From DASRDB01 sp035652815 (GTDB taxonomy: Bacteria > Chloroflexota > Ktedonobacteria > Ktedonobacterales > Ktedonobacteraceae): a DNA stretch of 64,000 nt. Location of the stretch: positions 387,621 through 451,620 of the forward strand of contig DASRDB010000011.1 of the NCBI GenBank assembly GCA_035652815.1, read 5' to 3'. The notes beneath the pieces were generated by a model. The model did no database searches. It was given only the letters and a program-made list of their open reading frames with translations, and was not told where the DNA came from. Both the position numbers and the translations under genes were made by a program. This document shows, one piece after another, positions 15,294-24,053 of the stretch; position 1 is the stretch's first letter; each line of letters begins with the position of its first letter.

Positions 15294-18200
15294 ATGCCAG
15301 GAGATAACCAGCCGCCCGCGCTGCAGCGAGAGATGTTTAACCGCCCGCCGCGCATCTGGCCTTCGTTCCCTCAAGGAAAGGTGACGATACCCGCCCCACC
15401 GGCCCGCGAAGCGTTACCCCCTAAACCACCGGCTGTCACCATCGTCTTGCCGCTGGTTATGGTCGCGCTGTACGTGGGTATCTCACTGCTTACATTTCAC
15501 GGGCAGATGCAACAACTGGTGTTTGTGCTGCCAATGGTGCTGTTTAGCATAATGACCCCTGCGGCTACCATATTGACGACGCGCCAGAAGATACGCCAGG
15601 TGAAACGGCAGTGGAAGCAGGGCGATAAAAAGTATCGCGCGCTTTTGAAAACCCTGCGTCTTCAGCTTGAGGAGAAAGCCGACGAGCAACGACGGGTAGC
15701 ATTGCTGAAGGACCCGGACAATACCGAGTTAGAGACGTACATTCAGGAACGTACCCACCTGTGGGAACGACGGCCTGACGACCCGGACTTCCTGTCGGTG
15801 CGCGTGGGGCGAGGTGCGGCTCCATTTCTTATCGAAATCCAGGCCCCCGAACTGGAAATTACTCATCCCATGCTCCCCGAACTGGAGAAGTTCCGCGCTG
15901 AGTTTGCAATGGTGAAGGATATACCATGCAGTGTGTCGCTGCCAAAGGTAAAGTCGATGGGTATTACAGGGCCGCGCCAGATTGTGGCCGACTTTACACG
16001 CGGTTTTCTTTGCCAGATTGCCACGCTGCACTCTCCCGAGGATGTGCGCATCATTGGCCTGTTTCCCGCCAGGCAGAAGCAGGATTGGGAGTGGTTGCGC
16101 GATTTGCCGCATACACTGCCCTGGAAGCAGACGAAGGGCAACAAAATGGAACGACTCTTCGCGGCAGGCCAGGACGAGGCTGATTTGCTCCTGAACGTGC
16201 TGTTGGAAGAGTTGAGCCAGCGTGCCATACGTGGCACTGAGGCTGACCCGGCTGCTATACCCGTTATGAACAATGGCGCGCAGGAGATGCCCCTGCCTCA
16301 TCTTGTGGTGATTGTGCATGATTATATCGAGGCGCGCAAGCATCCCGCGCTCAGTCATGCGTTCAAACTGGGCGAGCAGCTTGGCGTCTCCGTCATTTAC
16401 CTGGTGGCGCAGGAGCAGGCAATACCGGGCGAGTGCCGGGGCATAATCCGCATTCTCGACTCGGAGCATTTAAGCTATGCCGCTGCCGGGTATGCTGGAG
16501 ATACACTCACGGATGTGCGCTCTGATATTATGGAACTGGCGATGGCAGTACGCATAGCACGAGCAATGTCACACTTACAAGTCGCGGTAGAGGGCGAGGA
16601 TGCTGTTGATATTCCCACCAATGTGCGCCTGTTAGACCTGCTGGATATCGCCTATGCCGATCAGGTAAATATCGAACAATGGTGGAGTGCGCCGCCCTTT
16701 GGACGATTGCGCATTCCTATAGGCGTGGGCCTGAATGGGACCATCTGGATCGATTTTAACGATAACGCGCATGGCCCGCATGGTATTATCGCGGGTACGA
16801 CTGGCGCGGGCAAAAGCGAACTGCTGAGTTCCTTGATTGTTGGTTTAGCGATGACGCATCATCCTCACCTCGTCAATTTCGTGCTGGTGGATTTCAAAGG
16901 CGGTGCGGCCTTTAAACCCTTTGAGAAAATTCCGCACACCGTAGGGATGGTGAGCGATCTAAGCGGTCGCCTGACTGAACGTGCTCTACACGCGCTCAAG
17001 AGCGAACTGCGGCGGCGCGAGCATATTCTGAGCGAGGCCAACGCCAAGAAGATTGCGCAATATCAGGCCATGCGTATGCAGAATCCCTCGGCCTTTCCGC
17101 CCCTGCCCAATCTCTTTATCATCATTGACGAATTCGCGGAACTGGCGAAGGAGCACCCTACCTTTATGGATGGTGTAGTGAGCGTGGTGCAGAAGGGCCG
17201 CAGCCTGGGCGTACACCTGGTCCTGGCCACACAGAAGCCGACCGGTTCGGTCAATCCTAATATCTGGTCGAACCTCAAGTTCCGTATCTGCCTGCGCGTG
17301 GCCTCGGTGCAGGACAGCCGCGATATGCTGGGACGTTCTGAGGCGGCGCTGCTGCCGAGCGGCATTCCTGGCCGCGCCTACTTCCAGATCGGCTCCGAGG
17401 TCTTTGAGTTGTTCCAGAGCGCGCGTATCTCTCAGAAGGCGCGTGTTTCAAACGAGGCCATTATTCTAGAGAAGCAGGCTGCTGTCGGCGCGGAAGAGGT
17501 GACAGACCAGAAAGTCTTGATGGATTTGATCGAGCCGTACACGGAAACGATAGGCCGTGAATTGTTCCGGCCCTGGCCTGATCCCTTACCTGCGCGATTG
17601 AGCCTGGAAGATCTTTATCGCAGGCATGATATGCCGTCGCGCTTGAATGATGGAAACCCGGCGACGACACCCACTTATGGCTGGCTGAACTTTCCGGTAG
17701 GGCTGGTTGATTTGCCGGTGGAACAAAAGCAGGAGCCGTTGTTCCTTGATTTGCCTCGCCAGGGCGGGCATATTCTGGTTGCGGGCGCGTCCGGCTCGGG
17801 GAAAAGTACTTTCTTACGCGCTTGCGTGCTTGCGCTTGCCCAGACACACACGCCAGCGCAACTGAATATGTACCTGGTAGACTACGGCGGTCAGGCTCTG
17901 CGCGTCTTTGAAAAGTTGCCTCACGTTGGCGGTATCTTCGGAGAGTCCGACGAGGAGCATATTCGACGCCTGCTGCGCAAACTGCAAAGCATCATCGAGG
18001 AACGCAAAACGCTCTTTCGGACGTACCAGATCGATGATTTTCTAGCCTTTCAGCGCCGTCGTCTAGAGAATAATGCTTTGCCGGACTTACCAGCAGTAGT
18101 GCTGGTGATCGACAAATTTATCGAGTTCAAGCAGGCGCACGATAAAGATATGGACTTGTTGCTCTCCATAGCGCGCTTCGGACGTAACTATGGCGTTTTC

Positions 18201-19427
18201 CTGATCTTGAGCGCCGATAGGCCCGTCTCCGTCCCATCACAATTGATGAGCCTGATTGATCTACGTATCGGCCTGCGATTGGTGGAACTGACCGACTCAT
18301 TGATCCTGCTTGGCAAAAACGACGCGGCGCATCTTGACCCTGCCCTGCCAGGGCGTGGCTATCGACGCGGCCAGACGCTGGACGAAGTGCATTTCGCGCT
18401 GCCAACGTCGGGCGAAGATGACGATGAGCAGACACAGTTGCTGGCGCGGCAGGTTGCGCAAATGGCTCACGAGGCTGAGGGAGCTTTGGCACCCCCAATT
18501 GAATTGCTTCCTGATTATGTGCGCATCGATGATTTTCTGGTTGAGGCAGCCTTCAGCAGTCCCGCCGCGCAGCGTTCGCGTTCGATTCGCCTGCAAATTG
18601 GCATTGAGGATTTGTCGTTGCAGCCGATAGCCCTGGAACTCAATAGCGATATTCCGCACGCGCTTGTGGCGGGTGGCCCGGGCAGTGGCAGGACAGGCGT
18701 ATTGCAAACCTGCCTGATGGTGCTGGCAAATACGCCTGCATATGAGACGACAAAGGTGGTCATGATTGATTTCCGGCGCACTTCGCGCCCGCTGCGCAAA
18801 CTGCCCAACATGTGGTTATACGCCAGCAGCGAGGAGCGCCTGAGTGAGGCTATCGACGCGCTGAAAAAGGAACTGCGCGAGCGTATGACTCACCTGCGCG
18901 AAGCACTGGAAAAGCAGGAAGATGACGACGAACCGGTGGGGTTGGATTTTAGGCCGCTTCTGTTGATGATTGACGATTACGATCAACTGAATGCCCTGAT
19001 GAAAAACCCGATCAACGACCTGAAAGAGTTCTTGCTGCAATCCCGTGATTTAGGTTTGCATACCCTGGTTGCCGGTATGCCCGGTGATCTCAACCGCTCT
19101 GACCCGTTGCTGACGCAAGTACGCGCAGGCCGCGCGGGTATCATACTGGGTGGTGACCCCGCCGATCAGGCTGTCCTGGGTGTGCGCATGGCAGATTTGC
19201 CGCCAGGAAGAGGCTACCTTGTGCGCCGCCACCAGCGCAACCTCGTACAATTTGCCTATCTGCCGCCAGAGTCAATACCAGCGCGGGTAAAAGGGCTGGT
19301 ACAGGCCGCGAAAGAGAAGAAGCTACCGCCTGCTCCCAAACATAGCTGTCCCTGGTGTCCCAAAGAAAAACCTGAGCCAGACGAGCCAACGCCTGATGAG
19401 GTACGCAAGCTTGCGGGCGTCTCGTAG
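15294..19427 (+). CDS. eccC: EccC/EssC-like FtsK-SpoIIIE ATPase (type VII secretion motor)
   Basis: 1377 residues from ATG 15294 (an in-frame TTG at 15276 is the alternative). Two membrane helices near the N-terminus (VTIVLPLVMVALYVGISLL and LVFVLPMVLFSIM) are followed by a coiled, basic region and three tandem FtsK-type ATPase domains with P-loops at about 501 (GTTGAGKSE), 831 (GASGSGKST) and 1127 (GGPGSGRTG). The third has Arg for the Walker lysine, as is common in EccC domain 3. Walker B is seen as FIIIDEFAEL and LVIDKFIEF. EccC drives export of WXG100 proteins. No WXG100, EccB, EccD or EccE gene is nearby, so partners must be elsewhere. The stop TAG is the first bases of a family D repeat. 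Confidence 0.92.
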   Translation: MPGDNQPPALQREMFNRPPRIWPSFPQGKVTIPAPPAREALPPKPPAVTIVLPLVMVALYVGISLLTFHGQMQQLVFVLPMVLFSIMTPAATILTTRQKIRQVKRQWKQGDKKYRALLKTLRLQLEEKADEQRRVALLKDPDNTELETYIQERTHLWERRPDDPDFLSVRVGRGAAPFLIEIQAPELEITHPMLPELEKFRAEFAMVKDIPCSVSLPKVKSMGITGPRQIVADFTRGFLCQIATLHSPEDVRIIGLFPARQKQDWEWLRDLPHTLPWKQTKGNKMERLFAAGQDEADLLLNVLLEELSQRAIRGTEADPAAIPVMNNGAQEMPLPHLVVIVHDYIEARKHPALSHAFKLGEQLGVSVIYLVAQEQAIPGECRGIIRILDSEHLSYAAAGYAGDTLTDVRSDIMELAMAVRIARAMSHLQVAVEGEDAVDIPTNVRLLDLLDIAYADQVNIEQWWSAPPFGRLRIPIGVGLNGTIWIDFNDNAHGPHGIIAGTTGAGKSELLSSLIVGLAMTHHPHLVNFVLVDFKGGAAFKPFEKIPHTVGMVSDLSGRLTERALHALKSELRRREHILSEANAKKIAQYQAMRMQNPSAFPPLPNLFIIIDEFAELAKEHPTFMDGVVSVVQKGRSLGVHLVLATQKPTGSVNPNIWSNLKFRICLRVASVQDSRDMLGRSEAALLPSGIPGRAYFQIGSEVFELFQSARISQKARVSNEAIILEKQAAVGAEEVTDQKVLMDLIEPYTETIGRELFRPWPDPLPARLSLEDLYRRHDMPSRLNDGNPATTPTYGWLNFPVGLVDLPVEQKQEPLFLDLPRQGGHILVAGASGSGKSTFLRACVLALAQTHTPAQLNMYLVDYGGQALRVFEKLPHVGGIFGESDEEHIRRLLRKLQSIIEERKTLFRTYQIDDFLAFQRRRLENNALPDLPAVVLVIDKFIEFKQAHDKDMDLLLSIARFGRNYGVFLILSADRPVSVPSQLMSLIDLRIGLRLVELTDSLILLGKNDAAHLDPALPGRGYRRGQTLDEVHFALPTSGEDDDEQTQLLARQVAQMAHEAEGALAPPIELLPDYVRIDDFLVEAAFSSPAAQRSRSIRLQIGIEDLSLQPIALELNSDIPHALVAGGPGSGRTGVLQTCLMVLANTPAYETTKVVMIDFRRTSRPLRKLPNMWLYASSEERLSEAIDALKKELRERMTHLREALEKQEDDDEPVGLDFRPLLLMIDDYDQLNALMKNPINDLKEFLLQSRDLGLHTLVAGMPGDLNRSDPLLTQVRAGRAGIILGGDPADQAVLGVRMADLPPGRGYLVRRHQRNLVQFAYLPPESIPARVKGLVQAAKEKKLPPAPKHSCPWCPKEKPEPDEPTPDEVRKLAGVS

Positions 19428-19624
19428 GGGCGGGGGGCTGGGTGGATGGGGGTGGGGGCGCTTGCGCCGCCCCGGGGCAGGGTGGTGGGGTAACAACGGT
19501 TCGTCATTGCCAAAAGTGCCAGGGAAAGAGGATAAGGTGGTGGGAGAATGCTGGTTCTCCGCCAACCCCACCCCAGGGCGGCGCAAGCGCCCTCCCCACT
19601 CCACCACACCTCTCCCGCCCCTAC
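19424..19624. repeat. family D inverted repeat, copy 1
   Basis: Starts GTAGGGGCGGGG and ends with the complement CCCGCCCCTAC. Inside, GCGCTTGCGCCGCCC is matched in inverse orientation by GGGCGGCGCAAGCGCC. About 200 bases long, MITE-like. It overlaps the eccC stop codon and ends 30 bases before the next start. Confidence 0.85.
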
Positions 19625-19654
19625 AAACGAGAACATACTAAGGAGTGTGGGTCT

Positions 19655-20203
19655 ATGGTCTGGAAATTAAATAGAGAACGAGTACAGAAGGCTGCCGACC
19701 GACTGCTCGCGCTTGTGCAGGTTCAAGAGCCGCCTGTGATTATTGAACAGATCGCGCAGCGTAGAGGAGTGGAAGTGCGTTGTGTGGCTTATGAGCATAG
19801 CCTGTCTGGTCTGCTGCTATGGGAGCATGGCAGTCCCGTGATTGGCGTTAATGCCTTGCATACAAAAATACGCCAGCGTTTCGCGATTGCGCACGAACTG
19901 GCGCATCTGGAATTGCGACATTTCACAGGCATTCACATAGATCGCATGTTTCCTGTCACACTATTGGAAGAGGCGGCAACCAGACAGGTAAATCCACTGG
20001 ATATCGAGGCCAGTGCGGTCGCTATTGAGGTATTGATGCCAGTTGATATGTTGCGAAGTGATTTGAAAGGTAAGTTGATTGACTATCTTGATGAGAAGCT
20101 GGCGAAAGAGCTTGCAGACCGCTATCAGGTGGGGGAACAGACAATGCTGTTGCGCTTGATGCAAGCGGGGTTTATTAGCTGGGAAAGTCCGTTGGGTGTG
20201 TGA
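19655..20203 (+). CDS. ImmA/IrrE family metallopeptidase
   Basis: About 182 residues from ATG 19655, with AAGGAG 10 bases upstream; the longer open frame upstream is repeat sequence. The zinc motif is AIAHELAHLELR (HExxH), with downstream Glu residues (LLEEAA, DIEASAVAIEVLMP) that fit the third ligand region of the family. The VLMP motif and the C-terminal helix-turn-helix-like VGEQTMLLRLMQAGFI are typical. Family members cleave partner repressors, as ImmA cleaves ImmR and IrrE cleaves DdrO. Here no Xre-type repressor is adjacent, so the target is unknown. The gene follows eccC on the same strand, separated by a repeat. Confidence 0.88.
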   Translation: MVWKLNRERVQKAADRLLALVQVQEPPVIIEQIAQRRGVEVRCVAYEHSLSGLLLWEHGSPVIGVNALHTKIRQRFAIAHELAHLELRHFTGIHIDRMFPVTLLEEAATRQVNPLDIEASAVAIEVLMPVDMLRSDLKGKLIDYLDEKLAKELADRYQVGEQTMLLRLMQAGFISWESPLGV

Positions 20204-20246
20204 AAAAGGTGTTAGTCAGGGGAAGACATTCGCAAAAAGTGGGGGA

Positions 20247-20325
20247 GCCGGAAGACATCCGCAAGGAATGTCTCTACAAGTCGATTGGAATACTGTAGAG
20301 ACATCTCTTGCGGATGTCTTCCGGC
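20247..20325. repeat. family A palindromic repeat, copy 3
   Basis: Diverged A element (arms GCCGGAAGACATCCGCAAGG and complement). A short unpaired fragment of similar sequence (GGAAGACATTCGCAAAAAG) precedes it at 20221, suggesting an older degraded copy. Confidence 0.85.
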
Positions 20326-20381
20326 CCTTCCTTGATAAGATGTCGATGATGAAAGATCGATTTTAAAACACGAGATGCTAC

Positions 20382-20410
20382 TTGACCCGCGCTCGATAGA
20401 GGTTTATTAT
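20382..20410 (+). promoter_or_regulatory. sigma70-type promoter for the cyclophilin genes
   Basis: TTGACC (20382-20387), 17-base spacer, TATTAT (20405-20410). The predicted start is near 20417, giving a ~145-base leader before the ATG at 20563; that leader holds no recognisable structure. Confidence 0.6.
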
Positions 20411-20562
20411 AGCACAGAAAATTGGTACTTATTGGCCTCCTATTCTAGCCATCGTGTCGAGCAAGGAATGACAGGAGAAAAAAGTCTATTTTGCGATATT
20501 GGCTGGGGGCCTGGTGCATTTATATGTCTAGAATACCTACAAAGGAGTGGTTGTAGAACCCC

Positions 20563-21438
20563 ATGCCAAAGACAACAAAACGTGCTGCAACAAAACGGGC
20601 GGCGAGAGTAGCGAAGGCGCACGCGACGCAACTGCCGAAGCTAGAGGTCAAGCAAGCGCCCAGAAAAGCGCCGGGATACAAACCACCTGCTCGTGGTCTG
20701 GCTCGCTATCCCTGGTTAATTGGTCTGACGCTACTGGTGATTGCCGTCAGCGTCTATGGAATGTACTTTTACCAGGTCGGCCCATTCGCCAGGCCTGTGA
20801 AGCCGGTTGTGGTTTCTCCTACCCCTGATTTACGCTATCAAAGTCCTTCTCCCTGTCTCAACATTGTGAAGAACTTGATTGATACTGCACCGGCTCCAGG
20901 CGCTGCCGAAATCGCCAAGATTCCTCACTACTATCCGAAGCCGCCGAAGATGATTATCAATACGCACAAGTTCTATTGCGCGGGCGTCAATACGACTAAA
21001 GGCTTCTTTGTGATAGAACTTTTGCCGCAATACGCGCCCATAACGGTCAATAACTTCGTCTTCCTGGCGCAAAATCACTTCTATGATGGCCTGACCTTCC
21101 ATCGCCTCGTGCCGGATTTCATCATTCAGGGCGGTGATCCAAAGGGGAATGGCACAGGCGGCCCAGGATATAAATTCCAGGATGAGCCGGTACGTGGCAA
21201 CTACATGAAGGGCTGGGTGGCAATGGCAAATTCTGGCCCCAACACGAACGGCAGCCAGTTCTTCATCTGCTTGCAAGATGATACCACGCGCTTGCAGAAA
21301 TTGTATAATCTGTTTGGACATGTCGTGTTCGGCATGGACGTCGTTCAGAAGTTGCAGGCACCAAATCCCGACGATCCCAAGACCAAAAATATTAAGCCAG
21401 ACGTCATGACTCACGTAATTATACAGGTGGCACCATAA
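20563..21438 (+). CDS. membrane-anchored cyclophilin-type peptidyl-prolyl isomerase
   Basis: 291 residues. A basic, Ala/Lys-rich tail (~1-45) precedes one membrane helix (YPWLIGLTLLVIAVSVYGMYFY). The isomerase domain lies outside: APITVNNFVFLAQ, FHRLVPDFIIQGGD with the catalytic Arg/Phe/Gln set, GTGGPGYKFQDE, MANSGPNTNGSQFFI, LFGHVVFGMDVVQKL. It catalyses cis-trans isomerisation of X-Pro bonds and probably helps fold exported proteins. CAAAGGAGTGG lies upstream of the ATG. A shorter cytosolic cyclophilin follows at 21523, so the pair looks like a gene duplication with one member given an anchor. Confidence 0.93.
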   Translation: MPKTTKRAATKRAARVAKAHATQLPKLEVKQAPRKAPGYKPPARGLARYPWLIGLTLLVIAVSVYGMYFYQVGPFARPVKPVVVSPTPDLRYQSPSPCLNIVKNLIDTAPAPGAAEIAKIPHYYPKPPKMIINTHKFYCAGVNTTKGFFVIELLPQYAPITVNNFVFLAQNHFYDGLTFHRLVPDFIIQGGDPKGNGTGGPGYKFQDEPVRGNYMKGWVAMANSGPNTNGSQFFICLQDDTTRLQKLYNLFGHVVFGMDVVQKLQAPNPDDPKTKNIKPDVMTHVIIQVAP

Positions 21439-21478
21439 ACACCTGTCACCCGTGATAAGGATGTCGTAGACAAAAAAA

Positions 21479-21500
21479 GGGCGACCACATAAGGTCGCCC
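21479..21500. terminator. stem-loop between the two cyclophilin genes
   Basis: GGGCGACC-acataa-GGTCGCCC, with a run of seven A on its left side. On the plus strand no T-run follows it; on the minus strand it would be followed by T7. It may be a terminator for antisense transcription or an mRNA-processing hairpin just before the second gene. Confidence 0.45.
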
Positions 21501-21522
21501 GTTCAATTGAAAGGGGATACTT

Positions 21523-21996
21523 ATGCCAGGAAAACAGTACAATTCGCCGCCGCCAATGCGGATAGACCCAAACCGCACCTATACTGCGCATATTCGCACC
21601 AACAAGGGCGACATTGACATCCAGCTTAATCCCAAAGAAGCCCCGGTAACAGTGAACAACTTTGTTTCACTGGCCCAGGATGGCTTCTACAATGGTCTGA
21701 CCTTCCATCGCGTCGTGCCCGGCTTCGTCATTCAGGGCGGAGACCCGGTTGGCAACGGCACAGGTGGCCCTGGCTACCAGTTCCAGGATGAGCCAGTCCG
21801 CCGCCAGTACAGGGCCGGAACAGTGGCGATGGCAAATGCTGGCCCCAACACCAACGGCAGCCAGTTCTTTATTTGCCTTGAGGACCAGCCCCGTCTCCCC
21901 CCCAACTACACCATCTTCGGCGATGTAATCACCGGCATGGATGTCGTGCGCAGCATTCGCGTGGGGGATGTGATGCAGTCTGTGACGATTGAGTAG
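21523..21996 (+). CDS. cytosolic cyclophilin-type peptidyl-prolyl isomerase
   Basis: 157 residues with no signal sequence. It has APVTVNNFVSLAQ, FHRVVPGFVIQGGD, GTGGPGYQFQDEPV, MANAGPNTNGSQFFI and FGDVITGMDVVRSI, all core cyclophilin elements. Closely similar to the domain of the preceding gene. AAAGGGG lies 9 bases before the ATG. It catalyses prolyl isomerisation in the cytoplasm. Confidence 0.95.
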   Translation: MPGKQYNSPPPMRIDPNRTYTAHIRTNKGDIDIQLNPKEAPVTVNNFVSLAQDGFYNGLTFHRVVPGFVIQGGDPVGNGTGGPGYQFQDEPVRRQYRAGTVAMANAGPNTNGSQFFICLEDQPRLPPNYTIFGDVITGMDVVRSIRVGDVMQSVTIE

Positions 21997-22034
21997 GAAA
22001 ATGGTGGACTACCAGGCTTTGCAGTAGTGTTGAC

Positions 22035-22107
22035 CGGAAGGCACCCACAAGGGGATGCCTCTACAGGTAAAACGGGTTGTAGGGGCATCCCCTTGTGGGT
22101 GCCTTCC
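22035..22107. repeat. family A palindromic repeat, copy 4
   Basis: Arms CCGGAAGGCACCCACAAGGG and complement around a short loop, between convergent genes, ending two bases before the amidase stop codon. Both arms carry the same CACAAGG variant of the usual CGCAAGG, so the change is compensated across the stem. Confidence 0.9.
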
Positions 22108-22109
22108 AG

Positions 22110-23417
22110 CTATTCTTCCTGCGCTTTCCATTCAATCGAAAAAGTTTTTGCCCATGCCAGCAGCAATTCATCCCCCATATACTTTCCCACCACCTGCAAC
22201 CCCATTGGCAATCCATTTTCCGCCCGTTCCATCGGCAACGAGATAGCTGGCATGCCCGCGTATGTCCACGGCAAATTCAGAAGCGTGCTACCTGTCGCTG
22301 AGAGTCCTTTAGGGGCTGGGCCAGGAGCGGCAGGACTGACCCATAAATCAATGCCGCTTTCATCCATAGCCGCTTCCAATTTAGTTCGCAATTGCAAGCG
22401 ACCAGCGCGAGAAGATTCAAGTTCTCCTTGCGAGATACTTTGTCCCTCGCGAATGGCAGCCACCGTTTTTGGCCTATAAAGGGCTTCGTATTGCGCGAAC
22501 CAGTCTGCATGTACCTGCGCCAATTCGGCAAAGGCCATGCGAGTATGCTGGCGATTGATCGTTTCGATATCTTCAAACATCCGCACCCGCTTAATCGTAT
22601 AACCAGCTTTTTCAAGTTGCGCCAGTTGTTGTTGGAAAATGGCCTGTCCCTCTGGTGTGGCCTGCTCTAAATAGGGGCCTTCTGGAACGCCGAGGACTGG
22701 CAATCTCTCTGGCCTGGGAACAATTTGCCAGTTATCGCAAAGTAGCGATGCCACAAGTTCCATCCCCTCAACATCTTGTGTGAAAATGCCGACCGTATCG
22801 ACCGATTTGGAGAAGAGGATCAGGCCATCGGTGGGGATGCGCCCGTAACTGGGTTTGAAGCCGACGATGCCGCAGAAGGATGCGGGGCGAATGGTGGAGC
22901 CGATAGTTTGCGTGCCGAGGGCCAGGGAGCAAAAACCTGCGGCAACGGCGGCGGCTGAGCCACTGCTTGAGCCGCCCGGCGTGTGTTCGAGATGGTGGGG
23001 GTTGCGCGTGGGGCCGGGTTCGGCCCAGGCAAATTCGGTTGTCACCGTTTTGCCGAGGATGAGTACACCTGCATTGCGCAGGCGGGTGACGCATGTGGCT
23101 TCGGGGCCGGTAAAAAGTTCAGGGGGAAGCTGCGAACCGGCGTGGGTAGGGAAGCCATCCACGCGGAAAACGTCTTTAATGCCTGTGAGAACGCCGTAGA
23201 GCGGGGGGCGATTGCCCGGCTCCGGCCATTGTTGCTGCAATGCTGTAGCTTCATTGTGCAGGCGCTGGCGACGGTCTGGCTCGGGTAAAAGGGCCTGGAG
23301 TTGTGGTTCCAGGGCGTCAATGCGGTCGCAGGTTTCGTCGATGTAGCGTTGCAGGTCAAGCTCTCCGCTGCGTAGGGCGGACACGATGGGCGCGAGTGGA
23401 GCGGGATGAATGAACAT
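22110..23417 (-). CDS. amidase signature family hydrolase
   Basis: 435 residues. The Ser-cisSer-Lys site is visible: Lys in LTGIKDVFRVDG (~80), the Gly/Ser-rich signature GGSSSGSAAAVAAGF (~149-163), and the nucleophile region TQTIGSTIRPASFCGIVGFKPSYG. The family includes GatA and many small amidases. No gatB or gatC is adjacent and the protein is somewhat shorter than GatA, so a stand-alone amidase is more likely. ATG at 23417; upstream sequence contains an AGGAATAG. Substrate unknown. Confidence 0.9.
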   Translation of the reverse strand: MFIHPAPLAPIVSALRSGELDLQRYIDETCDRIDALEPQLQALLPEPDRRQRLHNEATALQQQWPEPGNRPPLYGVLTGIKDVFRVDGFPTHAGSQLPPELFTGPEATCVTRLRNAGVLILGKTVTTEFAWAEPGPTRNPHHLEHTPGGSSSGSAAAVAAGFCSLALGTQTIGSTIRPASFCGIVGFKPSYGRIPTDGLILFSKSVDTVGIFTQDVEGMELVASLLCDNWQIVPRPERLPVLGVPEGPYLEQATPEGQAIFQQQLAQLEKAGYTIKRVRMFEDIETINRQHTRMAFAELAQVHADWFAQYEALYRPKTVAAIREGQSISQGELESSRAGRLQLRTKLEAAMDESGIDLWVSPAAPGPAPKGLSATGSTLLNLPWTYAGMPAISLPMERAENGLPMGLQVVGKYMGDELLLAWAKTFSIEWKAQEE

Positions 23418-23488
23418 AGCTGGCTATTCCTCGTTTACGAGTCATCTATTTGTATCGTGTAAAAGATGTACACAGTATATGACAAATC

Positions 23489-23516
23489 TGTAGGGATGCG
23501 ATTCATCGCGTCCCCC
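23489..23516. repeat. family B half-unit (solo)
   Basis: A single TGTAGGGATGCGATTCATCG-type half without an inverted partner, in the short gap between the divergent amidase and SnoaL-like genes. Confidence 0.75.
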
Positions 23517-23543
23517 GGATAGAAAGTGGAGCAGGCAAGAAGT

Positions 23544-24053
23544 ATGAACGCGATAGATATGGTGAAAACAATGATGACCGCACTGCAATCGGGCGATATG
23601 GAACTGGCGGCCAATACGATGAGCGACGATTTTGTGCTGCGCGGTTGGAGTCCGGCTGAATTGAACAAAGGCGAGATGCTGGCGATGCAGAGCGAGTTGT
23701 TGAGCGCGATGCCGGACTTTTCCTATCACCTGCGCGACCTTGAGGAGCAGGACTCGCTGGTGACGGGGTTGATGCGCGTGACGGGAACGAATACGGGCGA
23801 TTTGTCGCTGCCCATGTTTGGCATCCCGCTCATTCAGGCGACGGCTGTTTCTATCGAACTGCCGCAGGTGCGGACGGAATTTATTGTGCAGGATGGTAAG
23901 GTGAAGGAGATGATGGTTGAGGCGGTTCCAGGCGGCGGGCTGGCCGGGCTGCTCCAGCAGATTGGCGGAGAACTGCCGGTGCTGCCAAGACTGGATAATA
24001 GCGATATCCGGCGCATGGATAAGATGGACGAGGCCAATATCGACTCGCGTTAG
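23544..24053 (+). CDS. SnoaL/NTF2-like protein
   Basis: About 169 residues from ATG 23544 (GGAG upstream; GTG 23526 is an alternative start). AIDMVKTMMTALQSGDMELAANTMSDDFVLRGW is the usual first helix pair and strand of SnoaL-like cone folds, followed by beta-strands ending in TEFIVQDGKVKEMMVEAVPGGG. The last ~30 residues are an acidic tail. Such proteins are small cyclases, isomerases or carriers; no catalytic residues can be assigned. The stop TAG overlaps the TAA of the convergent membrane-protein gene. Confidence 0.7.
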   Translation: MNAIDMVKTMMTALQSGDMELAANTMSDDFVLRGWSPAELNKGEMLAMQSELLSAMPDFSYHLRDLEEQDSLVTGLMRVTGTNTGDLSLPMFGIPLIQATAVSIELPQVRTEFIVQDGKVKEMMVEAVPGGGLAGLLQQIGGELPVLPRLDNSDIRRMDKMDEANIDSR

